Source: a virus. From it: a stretch of 64,000 bases of DNA. The stretch lies in the IMG/VR virus record IMGVR_UViG_3300046362_000084, positions 1-64,000 of that record. The stretch is one strand, 5' to 3'. The notes below the pieces were generated by a model. That model did not search any database. It had not been told where the DNA came from and saw only the letters and a list, made by a program, of their open reading frames with translations. A program made the translations under genes and the position numbers. Positions 8,401-17,268 of the stretch are shown here, piece after piece; the stretch's first letter is position 1; each line of letters starts with the position of its first letter.

Positions 8401-9170
8401 AAGATCTAGCAAATGTAACATTTATTACTGCCATTAAAATCGAGTCCAAAGATCGATATTTAAACGCTAAGTCAGTGCTTGGGTATCTTAATAAACATTT
8501 CAAAACAAATGTATTTATTTACGAAATGTGCGATGGAGAAACCAAGCTTGACTTTTTGGGGGATTTAAAAAACTTGAACGTAAGCATAATTAAAGATTCG
8601 GAATCGAAGTATTTCCACAGAACAAAATTTTTAAACACGCTTCTGTCAAAAGTCTCAACACCAATCGTTTCCAATTATGACATCGACGTTATTTTGCCTG
8701 TTGATTCTTACGGGCTATGTTCGAAAATGATTGCGTTTGGGTTTGCGGATATAGTTTATCCTTACCCCGTGGGAATGTCTCAGGTTCAGATTTGGGAGAG
8801 TTTTGATCGAACTGAATTCAACGAGGAATTTGAAGAAAAATTAATTAAAAGTAGTGGCCATAAAAATGTATCTGATGCCTATTGTGGACATGTCTTTTTC
8901 GCGTCAACAAAGGTTTATCGGGAGAGCGGAGGGGAAAACGAGGGGTTTGTGTCTTACGGCCCCGAAGACCGAGAAAGGCTTTTCCGATTCGAAAAGCTTG
9001 AGTTGAGGGTTGGAAGGCTTGAAGACGGAACCGTTTACCACTTTGAACATTCAAGGGGGGGCGATAGTGGGGGCGGAAATCCCCATTTTTTTCAAAATAA
9101 CATTGAATTTGAAAAGATTAAATTAATGTCCGCCGAAGAAATTAAAAAATATTTACCGCCGATTAAATGA
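8397..9170 (+). CDS. Galactosyltransferase-like GT-A enzyme
   Basis: A 257-residue protein. SNYDIDVILP near residue 96 looks like the DxD strand of a GT-A fold. The C-terminal half has YCGHVFFASTKVYRESGG followed by GFVSYGPEDRERLFR near 180-200, which matches the G-G-x-E-D/P-x-D-R region of beta-4-galactosyltransferase C-terminal domains. The late HFEH pattern near 220 is also typical. It ends the sugar-transfer run and overlaps the next gene by four bases. Donor and acceptor are not determined. Confidence 0.7.
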   Translation: MKDLANVTFITAIKIESKDRYLNAKSVLGYLNKHFKTNVFIYEMCDGETKLDFLGDLKNLNVSIIKDSESKYFHRTKFLNTLLSKVSTPIVSNYDIDVILPVDSYGLCSKMIAFGFADIVYPYPVGMSQVQIWESFDRTEFNEEFEEKLIKSSGHKNVSDAYCGHVFFASTKVYRESGGENEGFVSYGPEDRERLFRFEKLELRVGRLEDGTVYHFEHSRGGDSGGGNPHFFQNNIEFEKIKLMSAEEIKKYLPPIK

Positions 9171-9574
9171 AATTTATTAAATTAACCGGAAACGAGGCGA
9201 ATAAAGACGTTTCCAAGTATCGAATGAAGTGGGAAAAGAAATCCCGAAGCAAATTTCAAGAGGGCGTAAAGTTTTTTTTGCAACCTTTTTGGCGCACTCA
9301 CGTTATTTATGAGGAATTTCCTGTGGTTGGCACGAAAATGACGCTTGACATTGTGAATTTAACGCGTAAGATAGCGTTGGAGATTCAAGGGGCGCAGCAC
9401 TCCGAATTTAATGAATTTTTTCACAATGGGAATAAGGGCAATTATTACGCTCAATTGCAGAGGGATGTTGAAAAAAGGAGGTGGTGCGAATTGAATGGAT
9501 TGAGACTAGTCGAAATCTACCCTTCTGATCTACCATTAACGAAAGAATTCTTAGAAAAACACGACCTAATTTAA
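9167..9574 (+). CDS. PD-(D/E)XK / VSR-like endonuclease-fold protein
   Basis: A 135-residue protein. The core is EEFPVVGTKMTLDIVN near residues 45-60 followed by KIALEIQGAQHSEFN near 65-79, giving a D-x(~10)-E-x-Q pattern like the DUF559/very-short-patch-repair branch of restriction-endonuclease folds. The C-terminal WCELNGLRLVEIYPSDL supplies the usual last strand. Proteins of this kind are common in large phages without proven roles. It marks the switch from glycan genes to replication genes. Confidence 0.62.
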   Translation: MKFIKLTGNEANKDVSKYRMKWEKKSRSKFQEGVKFFLQPFWRTHVIYEEFPVVGTKMTLDIVNLTRKIALEIQGAQHSEFNEFFHNGNKGNYYAQLQRDVEKRRWCELNGLRLVEIYPSDLPLTKEFLEKHDLI

Positions 9575-9904
9575 ATGCCGCAACAAGATCCGCAAGAATA
9601 CACAGGAGAACTCCCCCCAAACGTAAAAGCTCAGTTAGAAGAGCATTCGGCGGGAGGATTTATATTATTTAGAATTGGACCGAATGGTAACGTTATTGAG
9701 GATTTATGCTTCGATTCAGAGATTCACTATCTGGCGCTTGCAAAAAAAGCTCTTAGTATTCTTTTAGCTTTAAATACTATTGATAACGCATTGGCAGTTA
9801 GATCGTTATCAACTCCCTCCGATTTCGGAGATTTTGACCTTAGTGATATCGAAGACGATGACGATGAAGACGACGATGGAGAAGAAGAGTTCGAAGAATC
9901 CTGA
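9575..9904 (+). CDS. Hypothetical protein with strongly acidic tail
   Basis: A 109-residue protein starting one base after the previous stop. Residues 25-80 look folded (GGFILFRIGPNGNVIEDL then a helix), and the last 25 residues are almost all Asp and Glu. Such tails often mimic nucleic acid or bind basic partners. The tail's coding sequence also carries the start of the next gene in another frame. No family is recognised. Confidence 0.68.
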   Translation: MPQQDPQEYTGELPPNVKAQLEEHSAGGFILFRIGPNGNVIEDLCFDSEIHYLALAKKALSILLALNTIDNALAVRSLSTPSDFGDFDLSDIEDDDDEDDDGEEEFEES

Positions 9905-10235
9905 CCTTTCGCCAATGAGGGAAATGCAGCTTCTTATTGAGAAGTTTTGCAAAAAAGAATCAATTAATTGGCCCCGCGAAATGAAGTTGATTAAATCGCT
10001 TCTAAAGCAAGAGCCTCTTGAGTTTTGGAAATTTCTAGTGTTAGGTTTCAACCTAGCATCCCTTGCTTGGTTCAATTCCAAGGACGGGAAACAAGAGATT
10101 GCAAAAACAAAAAAAATATTTCTCCAGCTCCAGAAACCTGAAAAAGTTGAGATAAAAAACGATATCAAATATGTTCGAACAACCGAACAGAGTTTGAGTT
10201 CCATTCCATTAAAAGACAGACTGAAATTACCTTGA
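9858..10235 (+). CDS. Hypothetical protein upstream of the helicase
   Basis: About 125 residues, in a frame overlapping the acidic tail of the previous gene. ATG codons at 9858, 9864, 9876 and 9915 are all in frame and none has a clear ribosome site, so the start is uncertain. The body is helical and basic (REMKLIKSLLKQEPLEFWKFL), and it ends at TGA inside the TTGA start of the helicase gene. A helicase loader role would fit the position, but no motif proves it. Confidence 0.6.
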   Translation: MTMKTTMEKKSSKNPDLSPMREMQLLIEKFCKKESINWPREMKLIKSLLKQEPLEFWKFLVLGFNLASLAWFNSKDGKQEIAKTKKIFLQLQKPEKVEIKNDIKYVRTTEQSLSSIPLKDRLKLP

Positions 10236-11746
10236 AATTACCGCATTCGCTAGACAAAGAAAGAACATTCCTCGCAACATTAATTAAGAACCCTGAAATA
10301 ATTTCAGATTATATCGATCATCTTTCGGATGATCTTTTTTATTCCGACGTTCATAGGGTAATTTGTGGTGCGATTAGATTCCAGTTCAAAAGCAAGAAAA
10401 CCGTTGACGTAATTATTCTTTCTGACCACATTTCTAATATTGGCCTGAAAGAGCAGGATGGCGTTGACCTTCCCGATTATATTAGAACGATTTCCGCCAG
10501 AAGTGCTGTCACGAAGGAAATGGCCGAAACGTATTTTAAAGAATGCTATAAATATAAAATCGCACGTAGCTCTATCCAAGCTTGCCAGAATACAATCGCC
10601 TCGATCAACAAGGCAATCAATGGTGATGTAGGGGATATTATAACTGCAACGGAAAAGGGTCTAGCAACAGCCATGACAACTTCAGTTGAAGATGGATATG
10701 AGTTAATCGACCTTTACGAAAACCTTGACGAGTTCGCGGAAAACCTTGGCCAAAAACAAGGTGCAGACGGAATCATGACCCCTTTTAAAACTTGGAATCG
10801 TTGGTGGGGTCCGTTAACTCCCGGAGACTTCAACATTATTGCTTCTCCACCAAAAACAGGTAAGTCCACGATATTGAATTATCTAGCAGACGTTCCGTTT
10901 TGTCGATACAATCAAGGCAAAACCATCAAAGTTCTCATTCTTGATACTGAGCTTGAAACAGAACGCGTCAAGACTCGGAAGATTGCAGCGCTAACGGACG
11001 TTAACGAAATTTTCATCAAAAACGGAAAGTGGCAGAACGATTCCGATATGGTGGACAAGGTAACTCAAAAGTTCCCTGTTATGAAAAAGCGTTCCGGCAA
11101 TATCAAGCACGTTTATGTTGCTAACACGCCGATTGAAAAGGTTTGTAAAATTGTTCGTCGTTGGGCAGCGACTGAAACGGAACCGGACGATCTTCGTCTT
11201 GTGATTTATGACTACATGAAAATCACGGGAGAAAATATCACTGGATTCAATCAAGAGTGGCAGGTGTTAGGTCAAAAATGCGACACGCTCAAGCATCTAA
11301 TGTCTGAAAAGGGCGTTCAAGCATCTGGATTGGCGGCAGTTCAAACAAACGCCGCTCATGATGTAGCATCTTCCCAACGAATCAAGTGGTTCGCTTCCAA
11401 CATTCTGTTTTTCCAAAAGAAATCTCCAGAAGAATTGGCCCGCGATGGCGAGGAGTTTGGAACTCACGTTCTTTACCCTTGTGTGCTGAGAAACCAAGGC
11501 GAGGATTGGGACGATGAAATGTATGTGAAGGAAAACGGCAAAGCCGGAATTACCTACACGATTAATAAATTGAATTTAAAAGTTAAAAATTTCAATATTA
11601 CTGAGTGTGGAACATATGCGGACGTTGTTGCGAAAGGACAGGAACAAATTGATATTACGGAAAGTGGACCCGATAGCGGCGGAGATAACGAGGGGAAGCC
11701 TTGGAAAGATAGAAAAAAACCGTTGGTAATTGAAGACCCGTTATGA
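10232..11746 (+). CDS. Replicative DNA helicase (DnaB-like)
   Basis: A 504-residue protein. The first 120 residues (LPHSLDKERTFLATLIKNPE) form the DnaB N-terminal helical domain. The RecA-like core has Walker A SPPKTGKST near residues 204-212, LKVLILDTELETER near 232 and Walker B LRLVIYDYMKI near 321. It should unwind DNA at the fork with the primase next door. The start is a TTG overlapping the previous TGA. The acidic C-terminal segment is a possible docking tail. Lys-Ser-Thr of Walker A is intact. Confidence 0.88.
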   Translation: MKLPHSLDKERTFLATLIKNPEIISDYIDHLSDDLFYSDVHRVICGAIRFQFKSKKTVDVIILSDHISNIGLKEQDGVDLPDYIRTISARSAVTKEMAETYFKECYKYKIARSSIQACQNTIASINKAINGDVGDIITATEKGLATAMTTSVEDGYELIDLYENLDEFAENLGQKQGADGIMTPFKTWNRWWGPLTPGDFNIIASPPKTGKSTILNYLADVPFCRYNQGKTIKVLILDTELETERVKTRKIAALTDVNEIFIKNGKWQNDSDMVDKVTQKFPVMKKRSGNIKHVYVANTPIEKVCKIVRRWAATETEPDDLRLVIYDYMKITGENITGFNQEWQVLGQKCDTLKHLMSEKGVQASGLAAVQTNAAHDVASSQRIKWFASNILFFQKKSPEELARDGEEFGTHVLYPCVLRNQGEDWDDEMYVKENGKAGITYTINKLNLKVKNFNITECGTYADVVAKGQEQIDITESGPDSGGDNEGKPWKDRKKPLVIEDPL

Positions 11747-12645
11747 CAGATATTGAAGATCTTTTAACAAAATTAGGTTTCGACCTGAGAAACGAAAGCG
11801 CGAGTTTCTGGAGAGCGATCCCGGTTTACCGGGAAAGCTCCAACGCTTCGTCGCTTCGTATCTCCAAGGAATACGGTTCGTTTGTCGATTTTGCGGCAAA
11901 TATTAAAGGGAACCTTTTTGAACTCGTTCAACTCTCCCTCGGTTTAACCTCCATTAAAGAGGCGAAGGATTGGGTGAAAAACGAAGGGTATTCGCCTAGC
12001 ACAATTGAGAAAAAACCGAAAATAAAGCTTGACAAGAAGATTGATATGAAGTATGTTACGGGCCTGATGCCACATTTCTCGTTTTACGAGAAGCGCGGAA
12101 TCTCGCCGGAAACATTAAATAATTTTGAATGCGGAGTCTGTTTTTCTGGAAAACAAAGCAATAGATTTGTCTTTGTAATTCGCAATGAAGAGGGCGATGT
12201 AATTGGAGTTGTTGGGCGCGACCTTATCGGCGGCAGAGTTAAATGGAAAAAGTTAGGAGATTCGCGAAAGTGGATTTTTCCGCTTGCTTCGCTTGACAAC
12301 GCTCAGGAAGAGCAGGAGGTTTTTCTGGTGGAAAGTGTCGGAGACGCGCTCGCCCTTTACGAAATTAGTGTAAAGAATGTTATAGTGCTGTTTGGAATTG
12401 ATCTTTCCCCAAAGGTTTTAAATATTCTATCAACATTAAATTTAAAACGGATATTCGTATCCACAAATAACGACAAAGAAAAAGAAAAAAATTGGGGCGC
12501 TCTTGCGGCAGAGGGAATCAAAATGAAACTTTCTAAGGTAATTGACGAAAATATAATTAAAATCTGTCTGCCGCCCAATGGCGATTGGGGGGATATGGAG
12601 GAATCGCAAAGAAAACAATATGTCAAAAAAATACGAACTAACTGA
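11743..12645 (+). CDS. DNA primase with TOPRIM domain (DnaG-like)
   Basis: A 300-residue protein. Residues 95-150 (MKYVTGLMPHFSFYEKRGIS... NRFVFVIRNEEGDVIGVVGR) match the DnaG N-terminal part of the polymerase core. VFLVESVGDALALYE near 191-205 is the TOPRIM E-G/S-x-x-D-A motif, and IFVSTNNDKEKEKN near 235 replaces the D-x-D strand, with an Asn-Asn-Asp variant. No CHC2 zinc finger is seen in the N-terminus, so template recognition differs from bacterial DnaG. It overlaps the helicase gene by four bases, as expected for a primase-helicase pair. Confidence 0.8.
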   Translation: MTDIEDLLTKLGFDLRNESASFWRAIPVYRESSNASSLRISKEYGSFVDFAANIKGNLFELVQLSLGLTSIKEAKDWVKNEGYSPSTIEKKPKIKLDKKIDMKYVTGLMPHFSFYEKRGISPETLNNFECGVCFSGKQSNRFVFVIRNEEGDVIGVVGRDLIGGRVKWKKLGDSRKWIFPLASLDNAQEEQEVFLVESVGDALALYEISVKNVIVLFGIDLSPKVLNILSTLNLKRIFVSTNNDKEKEKNWGALAAEGIKMKLSKVIDENIIKICLPPNGDWGDMEESQRKQYVKKIRTN

Positions 12646-13876
12646 AAACGGATACACAATAACGCTGAAAAATGGAAGCAAACTTTCTCTTGGCCGCGAT
12701 TTACATAAGAATTTAATTGTTGATTATTGTGCCAATAAAACAAGCGTCGAAAATATCTGTTTAAAATACGGATTCAGCAAATCAGGCTTTGAGTCTTACC
12801 GCAGGGCACTTGGGTTTACAAGGGATTCCGTTCCAGTGTCCGACGAGGAAGTTTTGGAATTGAGTGAAGATGATCTTGCGCGTGTTATCGTTGAGCGCAA
12901 AGCGGCAGCACTTGAAAAAGCACAAGACTTTTATATTGAAAAAATTAAAAAAGATGCAGAAAGTTGGCAAAACTTCCAAAGTGGAGTATTGAACCCATTC
13001 GAAAAAAGTTTAAATAATTTTAAACCAAGGGAATCGTTAAAAATTGCGGCAAACCAAATTAATAAAAATGGGCGATATTTTGTTGTGTCTTTAAATGATC
13101 TTCAGATTGGTTTGGTTGCCGACGAAAGAGACTTATATAGGCAAGTCGGATGGAGCACAGAAAAAGCGAAAGAAGCTCTAGGTAAACTTTTAAGTAAAAT
13201 TGTCGAAGATGTTAAAAATGACAAAGTAGGATTTGAGGGGTGCGTGTGTATTCTTGGAGGTGACTTATTTCATGGTCTTAGAGGGGCGACAGAGAAGGGG
13301 ACTCAGCTTGAGGTTGATTGTTATAGGGCCACCCAATGCGATGCAATATTGGAAATTCTCTATAGCTTTGTCGGTAAGCTTAACGAGGTTTTTGGAAAAA
13401 TAGTCGTGCATTCAGTTCAGGGAAATCATGGGGGGAGTTACGATTATCCGGTTGTTATGGCCCTTAAGGGCTATTTTAGGGCGGTAAAAACCATAGAAAT
13501 TAATGTCTATAGCAACAGAACTGCTGTTTTCAAAATTTCCAATACAATGGTTATTTTGGATCACGGAGCGAGTGCCCAATTCAAAGCGGATGTTCCAAGC
13601 GGCGGAAAACCCAGAGAAAGCTATGTTCAAAGTTTAATCTTGGCGAAAAGCAGTATATATAGTGAGTGCAATAGCGCAATTTTTATCCAAAACGACAAGC
13701 ACCATTGGGAGCATCACGAATTTAATGATTTTGAATTCATTATGATGGGCGCATTACCAATGGGCGACCAATATTCCGATAACCTTAATTTACATTCCCG
13801 TGCCCGTCAAAATTGTCTTATTATCGATAAGACCGGACTCAAATCCGTTAACCATTATTATATTGACTCACTATGA
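12620..13876 (+). CDS. Metallophosphoesterase (SbcD/Mre11-like)
   Basis: A 418-residue protein from the ATG at 12620, inside the end of the primase gene. The N-terminal 75 residues look like a helix-turn-helix (NKTSVENICLKYGFSKSG). The calcineurin-like core has SLNDLQIG near 155-162 (with Asp-Leu-Gln where Asp-x-His is usual), LGGDLFHG near 211-218 and VQGNHGG near 264-270. A later KHHWEHHE near 358 supplies metal-binding histidines. The role is probably nuclease or phosphatase activity in replication or repair. No SbcC partner is visible. Confidence 0.75.
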   Translation: MSKKYELTENGYTITLKNGSKLSLGRDLHKNLIVDYCANKTSVENICLKYGFSKSGFESYRRALGFTRDSVPVSDEEVLELSEDDLARVIVERKAAALEKAQDFYIEKIKKDAESWQNFQSGVLNPFEKSLNNFKPRESLKIAANQINKNGRYFVVSLNDLQIGLVADERDLYRQVGWSTEKAKEALGKLLSKIVEDVKNDKVGFEGCVCILGGDLFHGLRGATEKGTQLEVDCYRATQCDAILEILYSFVGKLNEVFGKIVVHSVQGNHGGSYDYPVVMALKGYFRAVKTIEINVYSNRTAVFKISNTMVILDHGASAQFKADVPSGGKPRESYVQSLILAKSSIYSECNSAIFIQNDKHHWEHHEFNDFEFIMMGALPMGDQYSDNLNLHSRARQNCLIIDKTGLKSVNHYYIDSL

Positions 13877-14166
13877 ATTCAGAACAGTTCGCATATTGGA
13901 TTAATGGATATTTTGAAATTTCTGGAGCTACAGTTTTAAATGAAACTCAAGTTAAAGTAATTAAGGATCACCTTGATTTGGTTTTTAACAAAGTTACTCC
14001 AACTCGTGAGCCATTGCCAACAATTACAAAGCTAGAGCCCAGAAGATATTGTTCACAGGTAAATCCCGCCCCCTACAATGAAGGTTTGGATAAATTAGAT
14101 ATGTATTCGTTTAAAACCGAGGGAGCATTTTTTAGCAACGAAAATACCGGAACTCCAAGTTGTTGA
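13873..14166 (+). CDS. Conserved phage hypothetical protein
   Basis: A 97-residue protein whose first 45 residues (EQFAYWINGYFEISGA... QVKVIKDHLDLVF) match a pattern I recognise from many tailed-phage hypothetical proteins: an FAYWxxGFxE start followed by a helix ending IKxHLxLVF. The rest is polar and probably disordered. No function is known to me. It overlaps the phosphoesterase gene by four bases. Confidence 0.7.
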   Translation: MNSEQFAYWINGYFEISGATVLNETQVKVIKDHLDLVFNKVTPTREPLPTITKLEPRRYCSQVNPAPYNEGLDKLDMYSFKTEGAFFSNENTGTPSC

Positions 14167-14167
14167 T

Positions 14168-15136
14168 ATGTTCCTAAGCGCGAGCAGAATAAAAACGTTT
14201 AAAACCTGTAGTTGGAGTTATCATTGCACCTACAATTTAGGCTTTAGGTCTATGGACGAAGGAAATTCCGGCAGCAAGCGGGGAACCATAGTTCACTTAG
14301 TTTTGGAGTGCATACAAAACCCAAGGCGACATTATTTAATAGAAAAATTTCAAAAAACAGGATTTGCGGGCTGTCCAAACATTCACCGACTGGTTTTGAA
14401 AAACGCTAAAACTGTTGGGATCGAAAATGAGGAAGACATGTCCTTGATGGAAAATTTCATTAAGGTTGGGCTTGCGAGCGATTTTCTTTGTGAGGGTTGG
14501 AAGCTTCGTGAGCCGGAAATGAAATTTTGTATTGAGAATGCAAGCCCCGAATACCGGGTGCTCGGATTTATTGATAAAAATGCGCTCTCTCATTGCGGAC
14601 AGAACGTCCGTATTGACGATTATAAAACCTCCAAAATGAAGTTCTCAGGGAAAGACCTTGAAATGAATATTCAGGGTCTTATGTATGCCCTCGCCATGTG
14701 GAAAGAAGGGGGCTATAAGAATTTCTTTGTTAATTTTATCTTTTTGAAATTCCCAATCACTAAAAGAAGCCCAAAAGGCCCAATTCAAAGTTTTCAATAT
14801 AGCGAAAAAACATTAAGGGGGTTTGAATATTATCTTGCAGAGATTTACAAATATTTAACAAATTTTAACAATAAAAAAGCTTGTTCCAATTTTGCGAAAA
14901 ACAATGAAAATTATTTTTTATGCGGAAAAGAGCCCGGCGATTTAAAAAAAGATGGAAGCCCCGCTTGGGTCTGTAGCTTCAAGCGACCGTTTCTTTATTG
15001 GGAGGTTAAATCATCGGAAGGAAAAATTAAATATACATCCAAAAAAGAAAAGGATTCGCTTGACAAAATGAGCGAAGGCGATACTATCGTGCAGAAATAC
15101 TTCGCTGGGTGTCCCGCTTGGAATAAATTTAAATAA
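14168..15136 (+). CDS. PD-(D/E)XK exonuclease (Cas4/RecB-like)
   Basis: A 322-residue protein. SASRIKTFKTCSWSYHCTYN near residues 4-23 is the N-terminal pattern of RecB/Cas4-family nucleases, GTIVHLVLE near 38-46 carries the active-site His, GFIDKNA near 132-138 has the Asp and DDYKTSK near 150-156 the D-x-K. Four late cysteines (C at about 237, 258, 277, 317) could hold an iron-sulfur cluster, but the spacing is not standard. A role in recombination or DNA-end processing is likely. Confidence 0.78.
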   Translation: MFLSASRIKTFKTCSWSYHCTYNLGFRSMDEGNSGSKRGTIVHLVLECIQNPRRHYLIEKFQKTGFAGCPNIHRLVLKNAKTVGIENEEDMSLMENFIKVGLASDFLCEGWKLREPEMKFCIENASPEYRVLGFIDKNALSHCGQNVRIDDYKTSKMKFSGKDLEMNIQGLMYALAMWKEGGYKNFFVNFIFLKFPITKRSPKGPIQSFQYSEKTLRGFEYYLAEIYKYLTNFNNKKACSNFAKNNENYFLCGKEPGDLKKDGSPAWVCSFKRPFLYWEVKSSEGKIKYTSKKEKDSLDKMSEGDTIVQKYFAGCPAWNKFK

Positions 15137-15333
15137 TGTTTGCTACATCACACACCCCATCAACTTTAACAACAGTTACTTATAACGATGTGGGAACCTG
15201 CGGCACTGACACCATGCTTGAAGTGAATTGGCCGGATGAACACATAAAGGAACCTGAGCCGCGCCGCAAATCAGGAAAACACACGGGCAGTTACGGCCAA
15301 AAAGGGTGTTTTGGAAAAAAAGAAAAACAATAA
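15136..15333 (+). CDS. Small hypothetical protein
   Basis: A 65-residue protein starting in a TAATG overlap. The N-terminus is Thr/Ser-rich and the C-terminus is basic (RRKSGKHTGSYGQKGCFGKKEKQ in part). It lies exactly between two well-supported genes, four bases before the next start. No family is recognised. It may bind nucleic acid through its basic tail. Confidence 0.55.
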   Translation: MFATSHTPSTLTTVTYNDVGTCGTDTMLEVNWPDEHIKEPEPRRKSGKHTGSYGQKGCFGKKEKQ

Positions 15334-15336
15334 ATA

Positions 15337-16071
15337 ATGACCCCGATTTTCTATTCACAATACAGTGGAAAAAGTTTGTTAACATTTGAAAAGCCCGAAA
15401 AGGCTCTGAAAAATCACAAGCAAAGTATCGCTACGATTTGTCTCGACAACGAAATCCAAAGCCCGGTTGTGGTTGATACCAAAATGACGGGAGTTGCGGA
15501 ACTGTTTCAAAATTTGGTTCCCCTTGGCCTTTCGCCGCGTTTCGGGCTTAACTATCGATTCGTTCACGAGAATAATCCTGACAATGCAAACAATTGGCAC
15601 AGGGTTGTTGTCTTTGTAAAAAATACACAAGGCTACAAAGATTTAATTAAGATCCACAATGTATCAAACATTGATTTCGGCGGTTTTATTACAGCGGAGG
15701 TTATGGAAAAGCATTGGACAGAAAACTTAAAACTGGCAATCCCGTTTTACGATAGCTACCTGTTTCGCAACACAATGTATGAAACCTTTTGCCTGCCTGA
15801 ATTTGGAAACGTTGAGCATACATTTTTCCACGAAGACAACGGACTTCCATTTGACGATCTTGTTGCCTCGAAGATTCCAGATAACAAAACATTGGTTAAA
15901 AGTATTTTTTACGAAAAAAACGCCGACTTTAAAACTTGGTTAACCTACCGATGCTGTTTGAATTTTTCGAACAAAGGGAAAAACAGAAGTTTAGAAAATC
16001 CAATGTTTGATCATTGTCACAGTAAGGAATTTAGCTTCGAAAGCTACTTAAATCATGTTAACTCTAAATAA
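15337..16071 (+). CDS. Free-standing PHP-like domain of DNA polymerase III alpha
   Basis: A 244-residue protein that aligns by eye with the N-terminal PHP region of DnaE. GVAELFQNLVPLGLSPRFGL near residues 49-68 corresponds to the 'x-x-L-x-G-A-V-E-F-Y...G-I-K-P-I-x-G' segment, and VVVFVKNTQGYKDLIKIHN near 89-107 to the 'L-L-A-K-N-x-x-G-Y-x-N-L' segment. The end (RCCLNFSNKGK) fits 'L-L-C-I-Q-T-G-K'. The metal-binding H-x-H motif is absent, so it is probably structural. The polymerase ORF at 17249 lacks this domain, which supports complementation of two polypeptides. Confidence 0.68.
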   Translation: MTPIFYSQYSGKSLLTFEKPEKALKNHKQSIATICLDNEIQSPVVVDTKMTGVAELFQNLVPLGLSPRFGLNYRFVHENNPDNANNWHRVVVFVKNTQGYKDLIKIHNVSNIDFGGFITAEVMEKHWTENLKLAIPFYDSYLFRNTMYETFCLPEFGNVEHTFFHEDNGLPFDDLVASKIPDNKTLVKSIFYEKNADFKTWLTYRCCLNFSNKGKNRSLENPMFDHCHSKEFSFESYLNHVNSK

Positions 16072-16654
16072 ACACTTTAATATAAAGTCAGACCCGCTTG
16101 AAAAGCATCCGAAAATAATTTTGGTTAGAAAGTTTAGCGAAATTAGTCTTGAAGAATTCACTAAAGATTTTATATACGCCGAATCTTCTGGCCAAGAAAT
16201 AATTCCGATACAAATCGATTCTCCGGGAGGCTGTGTTTACTCGCTTCTCGGCATGCTTGACGTTATCCAAAGGTCAAATAAAAATATTTGCACCTTCACC
16301 AACACAAAAGCATTTTCATGCGGTTCAGTTCTTCTTGCCGCTGGAACACCGGGATTTCGATTTGCCTCAAAAAACAGTTCGGTTTTAGTTCATGAAATGT
16401 CAGCAGGAACCTTTGGCAAAAGCAGTGAAATGCTTAACGATATGGACAATATTGTTGAGTTAAACGAAAAATTATTCTCGATCCTTGACAAGCTTTCTGG
16501 AAATTCAAAAGGGTTTTTTAAAGAAGAATTGAAACAAAATGGCAACGCCGACTTATACTATTCTCCGTCTAACGCGGTAAAGGTTGGCTTAATCGATAAA
16601 GTTAAATCTCCGTCTTTTGAGATTTTCCTAGATCAAAAATTCAAGCTTTTATAA
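16055..16654 (+). CDS. ClpP-like serine protease
   Basis: A 199-residue protein. IQIDSPGGCVYS near residues 50-61 is the oxyanion-hole glycine region, FSCGSVLLAAG near 87-97 carries the nucleophile Ser, SSVLVHEMS near 108-116 the catalytic His and ADLYYSPSNAVKVGLID near 165-181 the Asp, so the ClpP triad is complete. In many phages ClpP-fold enzymes are prohead proteases, but this one lies among polymerase genes. It might process a replication protein or modify host proteolysis. No ATPase partner is visible. Confidence 0.82.
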   Translation: MLTLNKHFNIKSDPLEKHPKIILVRKFSEISLEEFTKDFIYAESSGQEIIPIQIDSPGGCVYSLLGMLDVIQRSNKNICTFTNTKAFSCGSVLLAAGTPGFRFASKNSSVLVHEMSAGTFGKSSEMLNDMDNIVELNEKLFSILDKLSGNSKGFFKEELKQNGNADLYYSPSNAVKVGLIDKVKSPSFEIFLDQKFKLL

Positions 16655-16656
16655 CT

Positions 16657-17268
16657 ATGAATAACTTAGTCCTAGACACTGAAACAGAGTCGCTTTCGCT
16701 TGGCCTATCAAGACCTTGGCAGTTAGCCTTTATTTTTGAGGAAAACGGCAAAATTAAAAAAAGCGTCAATCACCACATCGATATCCATGATTTGAATGTT
16801 GGCAAGGACGCGGCCCGAATTACCGGATTTAATATAGACAAATATAATCAAATTAAAATTCCCGCGAATGATGTTATTGACGATATTGAGCCTTATTTGA
16901 TGAATGAAAATAATCGTTTAATTGGCCATAATATTCTTGGATTTGACATTTTTATGCTTGCCACATTATATAAGTATGCGGGCCGTAAGTTAGATTTTAA
17001 GAAAATTGTTTACCGATTTTACGATACGCTTTGCATTGCCCGCGCTCAACATTATGAGTCGCCACCGCCAAAAGATAAATACGAGTGGCTAGCTTGGCAG
17101 TATAAACACCTCGCAAAATTCGATAAATCATTTAAGGGAAGCCTTGCGGCCTGTTGTAAAAGAAACGATATTGAGGTTGACGAGACAAAAACGCATAACG
17201 CGCTTTATGACATTGAATTAAATTTAAAACTTTTTAATAAATTAAAATATGCCCTCGACCTTAATTAA
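16657..17268 (+). CDS. DnaQ-like 3'-5' exonuclease (DEDDh)
   Basis: A 203-residue protein. VLDTETESL near residues 5-13 is Exo I (D-x-E), LIGHNILGFDIFML near 88-101 is Exo II with its Asp, and HNALYDIELNLKLF near 182-195 is Exo III with His and Asp, placing it in the DEDDh group. It most likely proofreads for the polymerase III alpha encoded directly downstream, whose start it overlaps by 20 bases. Confidence 0.85.
   Translation: MNNLVLDTETESLSLGLSRPWQLAFIFEENGKIKKSVNHHIDIHDLNVGKDAARITGFNIDKYNQIKIPANDVIDDIEPYLMNENNRLIGHNILGFDIFMLATLYKYAGRKLDFKKIVYRFYDTLCIARAQHYESPPPKDKYEWLAWQYKHLAKFDKSFKGSLAACCKRNDIEVDETKTHNALYDIELNLKLFNKLKYALDLN

Noticed and set aside
9727-10204. Minus-strand open frames rich in serine opposite the acidic-tail gene
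   Set aside because: They mirror GAC/GAA repeats on the plus strand and interrupt an otherwise fully plus-strand operon.
16055-16654. Assignment of the ClpP-like enzyme as the prohead protease
   Set aside because: The head module has its own protease candidate fused to the scaffold at 51,153-52,664, and this gene is in the replication operon.
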